Of a stretch of 64,000 nt of DNA, positions 40,302-48,909 are shown one piece after another. The number at the start of each line of letters is the position of its first letter. Position 1 is the first letter of the stretch. Source of the stretch: Siccibacter turicensis LMG 23730 (GTDB lineage: Bacteria > Pseudomonadota > Gammaproteobacteria > Enterobacterales > Enterobacteriaceae). Below the pieces are notes generated by a model, which had not been told where the DNA came from, did no database searches, and worked only from the letters and a program-made list of their open reading frames with translations. The stretch is taken from NCBI RefSeq assembly GCF_000463155.2, contig NZ_AWFZ01000050.1, forward strand, positions 293,063 to 357,062, read 5' to 3'. The position numbers and the translations under genes were made by a program.

Positions 40302-40832
40302 CTATTGATAAGTCACCATAAAACGCACTAATGACGACACCTCGCCAGCAGAAAGTGGCTTGCCGTTATTAACTAAATGTAAGTGGTATTTCAGATCCAT
40401 TTCTTTACCGGTTAATTCAACAGGGGGTAACGCCTCGCCACTGACAGCCTGGTTTCCCGTATCATCAGTAATGGCCAATGCCACACCCGTACCCTCTCCT
40501 TTCATAGCAAACAAATCAGGGTGCCCCTGGTCCGGCATGCCGGCGAAAGTAATCTGGGTTGATTTCCAGAACTGACCGTGCTTTTTGCCGAGTTCGCAAT
40601 TGAGTAAATGGATATAGAAAGCTTTACTGCTGCGTTTGCCTGCGGAAATATCCCTCAATGGGATATTACCAAAATCAATTTCTTGCCAGACATCATCCGT
40701 AGCAATCGCGCAGGCAGACTCAACGATTTCGCCCCTCATTTTTACATGCCCGAATCCCTGATGCGGCTTCGAAAACGTGACGCCGGGAGACAGTACGACA
40801 ATAATTAACAGTATCTTCATCCACATAATCAT
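40302..40832 (-). CDS. PapH/MrpB-like fimbrial subunit
   Basis: 176 aa with a signal peptide. The pilin cysteines lie in SACAIA and LNCEL, followed by IDFGNIPLRDI and GEGTGVALAITDD; the end is VRFMVTYQ. Its position between major pilin and usher, and its length, fit PapH/MrpB subunits that end polymerisation and anchor the fibre. Several start codons (M1, M3, M5) are possible; the first is used here without a clear ribosome site. Confidence 0.82.
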   Translation of the reverse strand: MIMWMKILLIIVVLSPGVTFSKPHQGFGHVKMRGEIVESACAIATDDVWQEIDFGNIPLRDISAGKRSSKAFYIHLLNCELGKKHGQFWKSTQITFAGMPDQGHPDLFAMKGEGTGVALAITDDTGNQAVSGEALPPVELTGKEMDLKYHLHLVNNGKPLSAGEVSSLVRFMVTYQ

Positions 40833-40840
40833 TACCAGAT

Positions 40841-40867
40841 AAAAGCTGACCGTTACCGGCCAGCTTT
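40841..40867 (-). terminator. attenuating hairpin behind the major pilin gene
   Basis: On the minus strand AAAGCTG and CAGCTTTT enclose an inner GCCGG/ACGG stem between the major pilin and the next gene. Such a partial terminator would give many more major-pilin transcripts than usher transcripts. Confidence 0.6.
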
Positions 40868-40874
40868 GTGGCTA

Positions 40875-41417
40875 TTACTCGTAATCCATGGTGAAGTTAG
40901 CAACGGACTCGAAATCACCGGTGGTGATAGTGTCGCTGATGCCTTTCAGATAGGCGGTGAAGCCGAGTGACGGATTAGTACCGGTCAGTTTATACAGGCT
41001 GGACGGCGTACCCAGATCAACCACTTTGCCACTTTCATCTTCAATCGCGATACCTGCACCAGCGGCTTCACCGGTCAGACCCAGCAGCTTTGCGTCCAGT
41101 GTAGAAGCGGTACCAGAGAAAGTGACGCTTACGCTATTACCGATGGTGTTACCGTCATCGTCAGTACCAAATTCGCAGTTTTCCAGATCGATGGTGAAAG
41201 ATTTCGGTGCAGAAGTACCGCCATCTTTCAGCGTATGGGCAGCGACCTGACCCAGAGCAACGGTCTGATCTGCTGATTCCGGCGTGATGGAGCACGGTGC
41301 ATCGATGATGCTACCGGTGAAGGTTACTTTGCCGTGCCCCTGGTCTGCGGCGTTGGCACCAGCAGCAACCATCCCCATGGTTAAAATAATAGCGGACGCG
41401 AGTTTATTGATTTTCAT
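40875..41417 (-). CDS. major fimbrial subunit (MrpA/StfA-like)
   Basis: 180 aa. The signal peptide ends in GANAADQG. The pilin domain has the disulfide in APCSITPES and LENCEF and the donor strand GHGKVTFTGSIIDAPC, close to MR/P MrpA. It ends in ANFTMDYE. It is the first gene of the fimbrial operon and should form the rod. This assigns the system to the MR/P-Stf (pi-like) group rather than type 1 or type 3 fimbriae. Confidence 0.92.
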   Translation of the reverse strand: MKINKLASAIILTMGMVAAGANAADQGHGKVTFTGSIIDAPCSITPESADQTVALGQVAAHTLKDGGTSAPKSFTIDLENCEFGTDDDGNTIGNSVSVTFSGTASTLDAKLLGLTGEAAGAGIAIEDESGKVVDLGTPSSLYKLTGTNPSLGFTAYLKGISDTITTGDFESVANFTMDYE

Positions 41418-41755
41418 TAAATAAATCCTTTATTAAAGTAGTAAAGAGTCATACATGTTTCATCAGGAAATATTCACGCCCGATGAACGAGATATATAAT
41501 ATCAAAGCAAACTAAATATATGCCGTTCATACACCCACACCGATGATTACGATATTAGTTATCGATACCCAACCACCAAAATATCGCTGCGACACGCCTT
41601 ATCGCAGCGATAACATTTATTAGTGATTTATATCGTGGGCGAACCAGAGTCCCGCCATTCATTTTTAAACAAAGCCTAAATGAAATACGCTTACGCACTG
41701 ACATAGCCAACTTTGATTGTGGTTTTTTGTCAGCCTGTAGCCCTATTGAAAGAGG
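41418..41755. promoter_or_regulatory. fimbrial promoter region and terminator of the adhesin gene
   Basis: AT-rich spacer with no gene. A perfect inverted repeat TATCGCTGCGA/TCGCAGCGATA at 41,582-41,612, followed on the minus strand by TTTT, should end the invasin-like gene transcript. The fimbrial promoter must lie between it and 41,418. No inverted-repeat pair for a site-specific switch and no GATC pair is seen. Confidence 0.55.
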
Positions 41756-43888
41756 CTACATGCAGTTTTCCGTTGCCTCTTCAATGAACGTCATACCGTG
41801 CGTCATAATATTTCCGTGTACGTTTGCTATCACACGAGCTGCACCTGGATGCTGGCTGGTAAGCGTCACGGTGGACTTGCCATCTGGCCCGGTATCAGTT
41901 GAGTATGCTGAGAGAGAGCCCAGACTGGTGCTCCACTCAACAACTTCTCCAGCGAGTGGTTGATGGTTTTTGTTGTTAACGCTCAACGTGAGTGTTACCG
42001 CGTCGTTTCCGTTAGCCTGGGCGCAGTGTCGGCCCTGTAAAAACAAGACCAGATATTCATAAAAGTTGACATGCTGCTGAGCAGATTCGCCCGATGCGAT
42101 GCTCGCGGTAACGTGTGCCATGCCCGGTTTATCACTAACCAGTGAGACGGTCGCGACACCTTCATGATCTGTCACTGCAGAAGCTGCTGATAACATACCG
42201 AGGTTGCTTGCCCAGAAGATCGTCTCTCCTGCGACTGGAGAACCATCCTTAGTAGTGATCTTCGCCCTGAACGTAACATTATCGAAGCTATACCCGCTAG
42301 CCGCGACGCTAGTTTGGTTTGCCTCTAATGCGATGCGATACTCATTTCGGTGCACGAAGTTTACTTCAGGCGCAGAGACGGACTGTTGGTCGGCTGTCGC
42401 TACGACATGAGCACTCCCAGGCACATGGCTCCTTAGTCGGACGCGTGCTTTTCCAGCGCTATCAGTCAAAACAGAATGAACACTTAGCTCCCCTGTATCG
42501 GTTTGCCAGGTAACAGGGATCTCACTGCTTGATTTACCATCTGCGCGTATTAAGGTTGCGGTATAAGCAATTTCATCCTTTCCATCCGCCAGTGCCTGGG
42601 TTTTATCTGGTTCGACAGTCATGTTGCTATTCTCTGCCACAGCGTAAACGAGGGTCTGCGCGCGATTAGACCGGTTTCCATCACTATCAATGGCGGTGCC
42701 GTAGAGTTTGATCGCTTCTCCCGGTATAGCCGGAAGTAAGATGGTGATGCTTTTATCACTAACGTTAATCACTTTTCCCCCCGCCGCTACCAGCGCCGTA
42801 TCATCCAGCTCTACCTTCGCGATACCTCGTTTTGCCATGATGACCGGAACAAAAGTGAATTCAGTTGCGGGTCCAGCATGTATCTCATCCGGGAATCGCA
42901 ACGAAAGTATATCCTGACGGCGATAATCCATTACCAACGTATTGTTACGGCTAACAAGCTCAAGTTGATTGTTCGCATAATAATGCTGCTTCAAATGGTT
43001 ATCTGTTCGCAACTGCTGCTCCAGATTCAGCCCGACTCGCCATGTGAGATTAATATTGAAAAAAGTATCAGGGCTGTGAGCACGTTGCTGCTTTCTGTCT
43101 ATACCCGCAGTGAATAGCGGCATTGGCGAGTAGCGCAGACCCAGTGTCGTCGCGTAAGGATTTTTCCCCCGTTGCGAAAATGAAGTTAGCGTCGCCTGTT
43201 CGCCATAATACTGTTCATACACAAAACGCCATCCCAGTGAAGGCCACTGAGGAACCCATCCTTCGAGGCGAACATCCCAACCGTCAGCGGGTTTTTCATC
43301 ATAGCCATACTGCCGATGTGAATGACGCCAACCTGTCACCGCTTGATAAAGGTTTACTGATAGCGTCGCATTATCCAGCCAGCCTTCAATACCCACCCCA
43401 TAGCGTTGATGGTGCTCATGCCAGCCAACGTCATAAAAAGCGTTATAACCCAACATCCAGTCGGCGAAAAACCAGCGCTGACCAATACCTGCATTAGCAG
43501 TTAACGGCATATCGCTATCGTGTAGACCCCACTGGGTAAAAATGAGGTTTCTGTCGACATGATATAAAGGAAGAAGCAAATCGATAGAAGATGCCTTTAA
43601 TGAAAATGCTGACGTACTACGGAGATCGACACTCGCGGTACCGAACTCATTAAGCCATTGGGTCAATGCATTACTTGTACCAAAAGTAACCATTTCACTT
43701 ATGAGCCTGTTACCATCGTTGTGCTCGGCATATGAACGCTTCTGCATCAAAAACGTCGTATCCGTGTGCGGTTCTGTTTGTGCTGCAAGATCAAATGCTC
43801 TGTCAGATGATATCGCTCCCTTACAACCCATCATAAATATCAAAAACAGTACCCATCCAGCGTATGGCTTTCTCAAAATAAAACGCAT
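41756..43888 (-). CDS. intimin/invasin-like inverse autotransporter (SinH-like)
   Basis: 710 aa. After the signal peptide comes a beta-barrel inverse autotransporter domain (about 60-340, with RWFFADWMLGYNAFYDVGWH and TLGLRYSPMPLFTAG). Three immunoglobulin-like Big_1 repeats follow (about 430-520, 525-620 and 625-705), each showing the pattern G-x-L-S-x-x-x-x-x-T-D-x-x-G. There is no LysM and no C-type lectin cap. The size and make-up recall Salmonella SinH. Predicted to sit in the outer membrane with the repeats outside the cell. It ends with ENCM, with no lectin-type disulfide domain. Confidence 0.88.
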   Translation of the reverse strand: MRFILRKPYAGWVLFLIFMMGCKGAISSDRAFDLAAQTEPHTDTTFLMQKRSYAEHNDGNRLISEMVTFGTSNALTQWLNEFGTASVDLRSTSAFSLKASSIDLLLPLYHVDRNLIFTQWGLHDSDMPLTANAGIGQRWFFADWMLGYNAFYDVGWHEHHQRYGVGIEGWLDNATLSVNLYQAVTGWRHSHRQYGYDEKPADGWDVRLEGWVPQWPSLGWRFVYEQYYGEQATLTSFSQRGKNPYATTLGLRYSPMPLFTAGIDRKQQRAHSPDTFFNINLTWRVGLNLEQQLRTDNHLKQHYYANNQLELVSRNNTLVMDYRRQDILSLRFPDEIHAGPATEFTFVPVIMAKRGIAKVELDDTALVAAGGKVINVSDKSITILLPAIPGEAIKLYGTAIDSDGNRSNRAQTLVYAVAENSNMTVEPDKTQALADGKDEIAYTATLIRADGKSSSEIPVTWQTDTGELSVHSVLTDSAGKARVRLRSHVPGSAHVVATADQQSVSAPEVNFVHRNEYRIALEANQTSVAASGYSFDNVTFRAKITTKDGSPVAGETIFWASNLGMLSAASAVTDHEGVATVSLVSDKPGMAHVTASIASGESAQQHVNFYEYLVLFLQGRHCAQANGNDAVTLTLSVNNKNHQPLAGEVVEWSTSLGSLSAYSTDTGPDGKSTVTLTSQHPGAARVIANVHGNIMTHGMTFIEEATENCM

Positions 43889-44515
43889 AGTTAACTTCTC
43901 GCATCGTTAATACAAGTACATTTGGTGAGGGGGGATTCTCTTCACTGAGAGTATTCCCTCATGATTTGCGCGGATAAAAACTAGCAAAAAGACAGAGAAA
44001 GACTTAACCCGGCACTGCTTTTCCGAATATGCATTTAACCTTCGTTTAAACTAACTGAATATCAACAAGAATTGATTTAGAACATACTTAATCATTAAAA
44101 AAGCGCGGCATAACACGATAATCAATATTGATAATTTATGCATCAACCACGCGATAGATTATCAGGATAACATCCCCAATACGATGCATAATAATATTCA
44201 CACTTCATTTGCAGAGTAAATATCTGACATATTTCCTTATAAAAGCACCCAATCAATATAAAAATCTCAGCAAATTATATTGCAAAGTGAATTTTGTTCA
44301 AAAAAGACACGACTCAACGCTTTTTTTCGTAAAAGAAATGAAACATTTATACACCCTGCTTAACAGTATTATGCAGAAAGCATCGTGTATCGACCAGTTT
44401 GTCCATAGTTACAACCATGATCAATATCAAAGAGTTAACAAGCCCGTACAGAGTAACTTTAACGAAAGTGTTACGTCTCATCTTTTAATACGTGGTAAAG
44501 GAACGTTAATATCAT
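43889..44515. other. AT-rich region upstream of the adhesin gene
   Basis: Very AT-rich, with no recognised gene. A frame on the plus strand from 44,209 to 44,586 could be read, but it has no ribosome site and poor codon use until about 44,340. The adhesin promoter must lie here. No clear repeats. Confidence 0.5.
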
Positions 44516-44876
44516 ATGAAATGGTTTATTATAGATTGTGTTGCATGTCCGATAACCTGCACTTTTTTTTCAGCGCTTGTTTCTGAAAAAAATAATAAAA
44601 TGGTTATGTGGAGCGCCAATCATAAATTACTAAATTTTGAAGATACACTTTTCATTTCTCACAACAACCAGGTTATAGATTCCCGAAACAAGGCTTTAGA
44701 TATATTGATGCTCAGGCCATTCCGATCGGAGCTATGGAAAACTATCTATAACGGAATAGAATGCCCGGGGGATAGACGTCAGCGTGGCAAGCTGTGCGGA
44801 TATCAAAGGAGATGTAATTTTAAACGATGCCCATATGGCCTGGTTACCGTCAAAAAAACGTACTAATTTTTTATAA
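44516..44876 (+). pseudogene. small gene with a frameshift, family unknown
   Basis: The frame from ATG 44,516 reads MKWFIIDCVACPITC and stays plausible to WKTIYNGIECPG. Then it enters a stretch full of AGA/AGG/CGA codons and stops at 44,866. Dropping one G from the G5 run near 44,771 restores a normal frame (IDVSVASCADIKGDVILNDA and on) to a TAA at 44,874-44,876, giving about 119 aa. A T8 run at 44,563-44,570 could also join it to the upstream frame. I do not recognise the protein; the middle has a weak PAS-like look (FISHNNQVIDSRNKALDIL). Confidence 0.5.
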
Positions 44877-44956
44877 AAACCACATGCACGTGTCATAAAT
44901 AAAAACACAACTTATCCCGGCATAGTATTTTTACAAGCAAGAGCCAGCGTGACGCT

Positions 44957-44986
44957 AATTATGCATGGTATACACCATGCATAATT
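44957..44986. repeat. 30-bp near-perfect palindrome
   Basis: AATTATGCATGGT, ATAC and ACCATGCATAATT: 13-bp arms that match exactly around a 4-bp centre. It begins 17 bp beyond the stop of the FidL-like gene. It has no T-run on either strand, so it is not a typical terminator. Confidence 0.75.
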
Positions 44987-45003
44987 CATTAGGGGCATAT
45001 AGC

Positions 45004-45483
45004 TTATTGTAGTATTGAGCAGCTAAGTACCGGCGAAAACGCATTTCCGATAAGTAACACGTTATTATTCAGGTGCCATATCCTGAATATTCGGCCTTCA
45101 CGTTCAGCGCCTAGTATATAGTGATTAACCCGGTCGCCTTCAATGTTATCCGCACCCGTCCTCTTTATCTCAATAAGATTAGCTCTGACAATTCCCTTCG
45201 CCAGGTCGACGGTTTCATACCTGAACCATAGTTCTCTGCTCATATGGTAACGCTTGCCGTCTTGCGTAACTGAACCATCCACAGCCATAAAGATTTTATT
45301 ATTATTGAAAAAACTAATGGTAATATCGCTCACGTTTTTTAATAACATGCGGTCATGCTGCACCTCAGTGCTGAACCCACCAACACACGTAAAGGTGACA
45401 CGATTATCATCGTATTTATTCCAGAACAAATAGGCTAGCGCAATACAGGCCAACAGGATTGCAATAGCGTTAACCTTTTTCAT
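45004..45483 (-). CDS. FidL-like membrane protein
   Basis: 159 aa with one N-terminal membrane helix (about 5-22) and a periplasmic domain with paired cysteines (TFTCVGGF and LSCSIL). FidL-like proteins are found next to MarT-type regulators, as in Salmonella SPI-3 (marT-fidL-misL). The start MKKVNAIAILL follows GGAGGAATGAT and lies 1 bp after the regulator stop, so translation is coupled. It probably modulates the sensing domain of the regulator. Confidence 0.75.
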   Translation of the reverse strand: MKKVNAIAILLACIALAYLFWNKYDDNRVTFTCVGGFSTEVQHDRMLLKNVSDITISFFNNNKIFMAVDGSVTQDGKRYHMSRELWFRYETVDLAKGIVRANLIEIKRTGADNIEGDRVNHYILGAEREGRIFRIWHLNNNVLLIGNAFSPVLSCSILQ

Positions 45484-45484
45484 A

Positions 45485-46273
45485 TCATTCCTCCTCCACA
45501 TTGTAATAAACGCTATAACAGTCATATTGCCCGGCATCAGTTTTAATACATTTAAGCGTAAAGGCGCGATAATTGCTGTTGGATACCGTATTTTTCGATA
45601 AATAAAATGTGGTCTGTGCAGGATTTTCACATTTTAAGCCATTAACAACCTGCATAAAATACCCGCTATCATCAAGGTAGTCATCACCCGCACCGCGCAC
45701 TGATAATTTTCTTACGTCACATCCTTGAAAGTTATTTATTTTAGTGGTGTGTAACAGCGGAATCTGTTTGGGATCAATGCTCGTCTCGGACACATGATAG
45801 AAAAATAAAAATTGGGTAAGCGCTAATACTACCGGAAGAAAAAGCAATACAGTACCCAGACGGGCAGTATAATTTTTAATAACATTTTTCTTATTTACAC
45901 TGTCAAGCGGAGGCTCACTTTCAGACGTTACGTTCTCGTCCTGCAGAGGCTCGATTAACACGCTGTCACTGATCATAAAGCCAACCCGCGGGACCGTCGT
46001 GATCACCTCATTATCTATACCTAATGTGGCAATTTGCTTTCTTAAAACGGACACGTTTTGATTCAGATTATTATTGGTTGCATGTGCGCCGTTAGCATCA
46101 AAGATTTTTTCAAAGATTTCATTGCGGGATACAGCAAAGCCCTGATATTCAATCAGCAATGACAGAAGCTGCGCATGGGTTACAGAGATAGCAACATCAT
46201 CCGCGGTCTGAGCATGGATCAGACGGCAGGATGCGCTATCAAAAACCACCCACTTTTCGATCAAAAATTTCAT
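45485..46273 (-). CDS. ToxR/MarT-like membrane-bound winged-helix regulator
   Basis: 262 aa. The N-terminal OmpR-type winged helix (about 5-105, with SVLRKQIATLGIDNEVITTVPRVGF) is followed by a charged linker, a single membrane helix (about 138-160) and a periplasmic domain with four cysteines. This layout (CadC, ToxR, MarT) binds DNA while sensing outside the membrane. With the FidL-like partner and an adhesin gene in the same direction nearby, control of the adhesin or fimbriae is a fair inference. Confidence 0.86.
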   Translation of the reverse strand: MKFLIEKWVVFDSASCRLIHAQTADDVAISVTHAQLLSLLIEYQGFAVSRNEIFEKIFDANGAHATNNNLNQNVSVLRKQIATLGIDNEVITTVPRVGFMISDSVLIEPLQDENVTSESEPPLDSVNKKNVIKNYTARLGTVLLFLPVVLALTQFLFFYHVSETSIDPKQIPLLHTTKINNFQGCDVRKLSVRGAGDDYLDDSGYFMQVVNGLKCENPAQTTFYLSKNTVSNSNYRAFTLKCIKTDAGQYDCYSVYYNVEEE

Positions 46274-46451
46274 CCCCGTCTACTCCCTATGATGAAGAAT
46301 CAACCTTAGCTCAGCACAAAAACATTAGTCAGATATTTTAATTAGCATAAAAAACCAATAAAAAGCTAATTTCCGACAAATATTGCCATGCCCCATCAAC
46401 GATTCATAATAGCATCACCGCATCATATGATATAAAGGAGACGATGCCATT

Positions 46452-46718
46452 ATGAATACTTCTTCTCTGTTACCCTGGCCTCAGCCTGCACATTCTTACA
46501 ACTCAGAGCAAACCCGACTCAACCACAAAATGATGACGATCCTTAATGTGATCGTTAACGCTGATAAAGACGGCGTTACTACACGTCACGTTTCCGACCA
46601 GTGCGATATGTCGATCTATTCCGCCAGGAACTGGTTAATGAAACTTGAAGAAGAAGGACATATTCATCATGAAACGGTTGGCACACGTAAAACGCTGTGG
46701 TTTCTTAATAGAGACTAG
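46452..46718 (+). CDS. PapI/FaeA-like regulator
   Basis: 88 aa. Winged helix of the FaeA/PapI type: ILNVIVNADKDGVTTRHVSD, then SIYSARNWLMKLEEEGHI and a closing wing ending in WFLNRD. PapI-type proteins work with Lrp in methylation-based on-off switching of fimbrial operons. A ribosome site AAGGAG lies 10 nt before the start. I could not find paired GATC sites upstream of the fimbrial operon, so the mode may differ here. Confidence 0.82.
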   Translation: MNTSSLLPWPQPAHSYNSEQTRLNHKMMTILNVIVNADKDGVTTRHVSDQCDMSIYSARNWLMKLEEEGHIHHETVGTRKTLWFLNRD

Positions 46719-46813
46719 CCGGGAAAAAGCGCGGTAGTGATACCCTTTTCATCATTGAAAGAATGATAGTAAGACAGTTTTAACGGTCGGTGTAATGTTG
46801 CTGATCGTTAACA

Positions 46814-48211
46814 CTATCGATCCCGATGTGTTTTAATTTTTTGCATAAGTAATGTTCCTCTGTGCTCGGCGACGCGTTGCGTATAAATAATAAAATCCCT
46901 GTTTCGCAGAAGCCGTAATTTAAACATTGCCCTGCGTTTATAGACGCTCACCGTTTTCGGTGAGCACCCCATTTCCTGCGCCATAACAGCCACCGTCTGG
47001 CCTGTGCCAAAACGTATCACTGTTTCCTGCTCCCGGGCGCTCAGATGATTAACGTAACAAGAGGAGCATTTTGTTTCGCATCGATAAACCGGGTTTTCCC
47101 ATGGACGCAACAATTGTTTAAGAACGAGTTCCAGTCCTTTTTGTGCGTCATCTTTACATCCCTTACGATTTATTACCGCAGCATCGGGGGAGCAGGCTAC
47201 CCAGGATGGTAATGCATTGTCTCGTACTATCCGGATGTGATAGCAACGTAAGTCAGCTATATTTGCGTTCCAGCTCCGGCAGCGGCCGGGAAAATCAAAG
47301 GGTTTTTCGCCGGGCATACATTCCGATAAATATATGTCGGCCTGGTGGACCTCATCGACTTCACAAATACGATGCCTTTTTCTGGGATCTACATGATGTA
47401 GTGCCTGCTTCATTAGTGCTATTAACCCTTCGGTAAAATATCTGTCCGATAATGAGCAGTATACTTTAACATCGCTGTAACAATTATTCTCTGATTGTGG
47501 CAACCATTTATTCAGGTATTTATTAATCGGCTGGTCGGGTTTAATATCGACTGCTTTTTCTGGCCAGAGAAACCCTTGTCCGATATCGGCAGCAGAAAAA
47601 CAGGCATGCTCTCGCAGCTTCTCATTCTCGATGCCTTCTGCCAGAATAAATGGTGCCAACTGACGAGCAACGTTGATGAGACGTTTCAAATAAGGTGAAG
47701 TTATTAATGAGCGGTCAAGTTTGATGCCATCAAAAACTATATCGGCTTTCATATAATAGTCATGCACCGACAATGTCCAGTCGTCAAGCCAGACCATCCA
47801 GCCATTCTTACGTAGCTGGTGAATATTTACTTTAAGAAAGTGATGTGATTCGTTATCAAGCGTCACTGCATTTTCAGGATCCTGAATTTCGATGGCGAGT
47901 CGGTTTTGATGCGTAAAAAATAGTAAAGGTTTTATCAGTAGTGGATCACACAAAACTTTTACCGGCAAATTGAGAAACCATGTTCCGCTTCGATTTAGCA
48001 TGACTTCAGCCTGCCAGAGAAAGAGTGCTAATGTATCACTTGCCGTCTGGCGCGCAAAAAACGCTCCGGGTTCCTGACGGCTTTTCAGGCGAATAAGCAC
48101 TTCATGGGCGATAACAATATTGCTAGCTGTCAACATTAAGGGTTGTAACCTCAGACCAGAAATCGCCTCTGCCATATCGGTGACACATGAGTGTTGCAAA
48201 AACATAATCAA
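46814..48211 (-). CDS. EAL domain-LuxR fusion regulator
   Basis: 465 aa. The EAL domain covers about 15-235, with E37 in HEVLIRL, N in WFLNLP, E in AIEIQD, DD in WLDDW, K in DGIKLDRS, E in AEGIE and the GQGFLW end, so the metal and catalytic residues seem kept; the DDFG motif reads DDWT. A middle region of about 130 residues has a receiver-like feel and a cysteine-rich end (RCETKCSSCYV). The C-terminus is a LuxR helix-turn-helix (LSAREQETVIRF, SPKTVSVYKRRAMFKL). It probably senses or degrades c-di-GMP and acts on transcription. Confidence 0.85.
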   Translation of the reverse strand: MIMFLQHSCVTDMAEAISGLRLQPLMLTASNIVIAHEVLIRLKSRQEPGAFFARQTASDTLALFLWQAEVMLNRSGTWFLNLPVKVLCDPLLIKPLLFFTHQNRLAIEIQDPENAVTLDNESHHFLKVNIHQLRKNGWMVWLDDWTLSVHDYYMKADIVFDGIKLDRSLITSPYLKRLINVARQLAPFILAEGIENEKLREHACFSAADIGQGFLWPEKAVDIKPDQPINKYLNKWLPQSENNCYSDVKVYCSLSDRYFTEGLIALMKQALHHVDPRKRHRICEVDEVHQADIYLSECMPGEKPFDFPGRCRSWNANIADLRCYHIRIVRDNALPSWVACSPDAAVINRKGCKDDAQKGLELVLKQLLRPWENPVYRCETKCSSCYVNHLSAREQETVIRFGTGQTVAVMAQEMGCSPKTVSVYKRRAMFKLRLLRNRDFIIYTQRVAEHRGTLLMQKIKTHRDR

Positions 48212-48909
48212 ATTGCCTCAGAATAATAAATTACATTCTACAGAAACTGTAGACTGACTCGTGTAGCCTCTTTATTTCTGACAGCATATAAAATTCATCC
48301 TAAAATTCCCGCATTAAATTACCACATCAGAATTACGAGAAATTTTGTCGTGAACAAATATTAAACACGATCAACTGCTTGCTTTTGCCCCTGAATAAAC
48401 AAACAAAGCAGAGGATTATATCGCAGCCTGACGCCTGTGTATTTCGTTTAACATTTATTTAGGAAACAGACGTTAGATTAATGGCCGATTAGCAAACTAT
48501 CCCTGGAACGCTAACGACCCTCTATAATAATGACTCATATTCCTGCAAGCCGTTGGCCGCTTACGCGGCCTTTTTTTGTGTCAAAATATCCTCAACGAGC
48601 GCTTCCCTTTCCCGCCACTACCCTGTCAGGCTCCCTTTGCGTTGGTTATCTGTACCCATTGAAATCAAACCGCAGATTATATCGCCATGATGGCACCTGT
48701 CTGCTCTGAACAAGAGAAAACATCGCAGTACCGCACCGCACTCAATTTCGTCTCGTATTTATGTTCTGCCTTTATTTTTTAATCAATAACGTCATCAATG
48801 TTATATAATAAGTACAGAAAAAATACTCCTTGATATGAATAATTGAATTATCAGTGCTCAGCAATACTTGCGAGTTGAGCACTTCGCTCAGTAACAGATA
48901 CGGTGACAT
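48212..48909. other. AT-rich region with a small terminated unit
   Basis: About 700 bp with no gene seen. A perfect TATAAT at 48,523-48,528 is followed at 48,555-48,577 by a strong terminator on the plus strand (GGCCGC-TTAC-GCGGCC plus seven T). If both are used together the RNA would be only about 40 nt, so the terminator may instead serve a longer transcript. The rest should hold promoters of the EAL and adhesin genes. Confidence 0.45.

Noticed and set aside
41418-41755. Invertible promoter of the type 1 fimbria kind
   Set aside because: The inverted repeat here has a 9-bp loop and a T-run, which makes it a terminator; no recombinase gene is nearby.
44209-44586. 125-codon frame upstream of the frameshifted gene
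   Set aside because: AT-rich, without ribosome site, and it ends in a T8 run; kept only as a possible upstream part of the broken gene.
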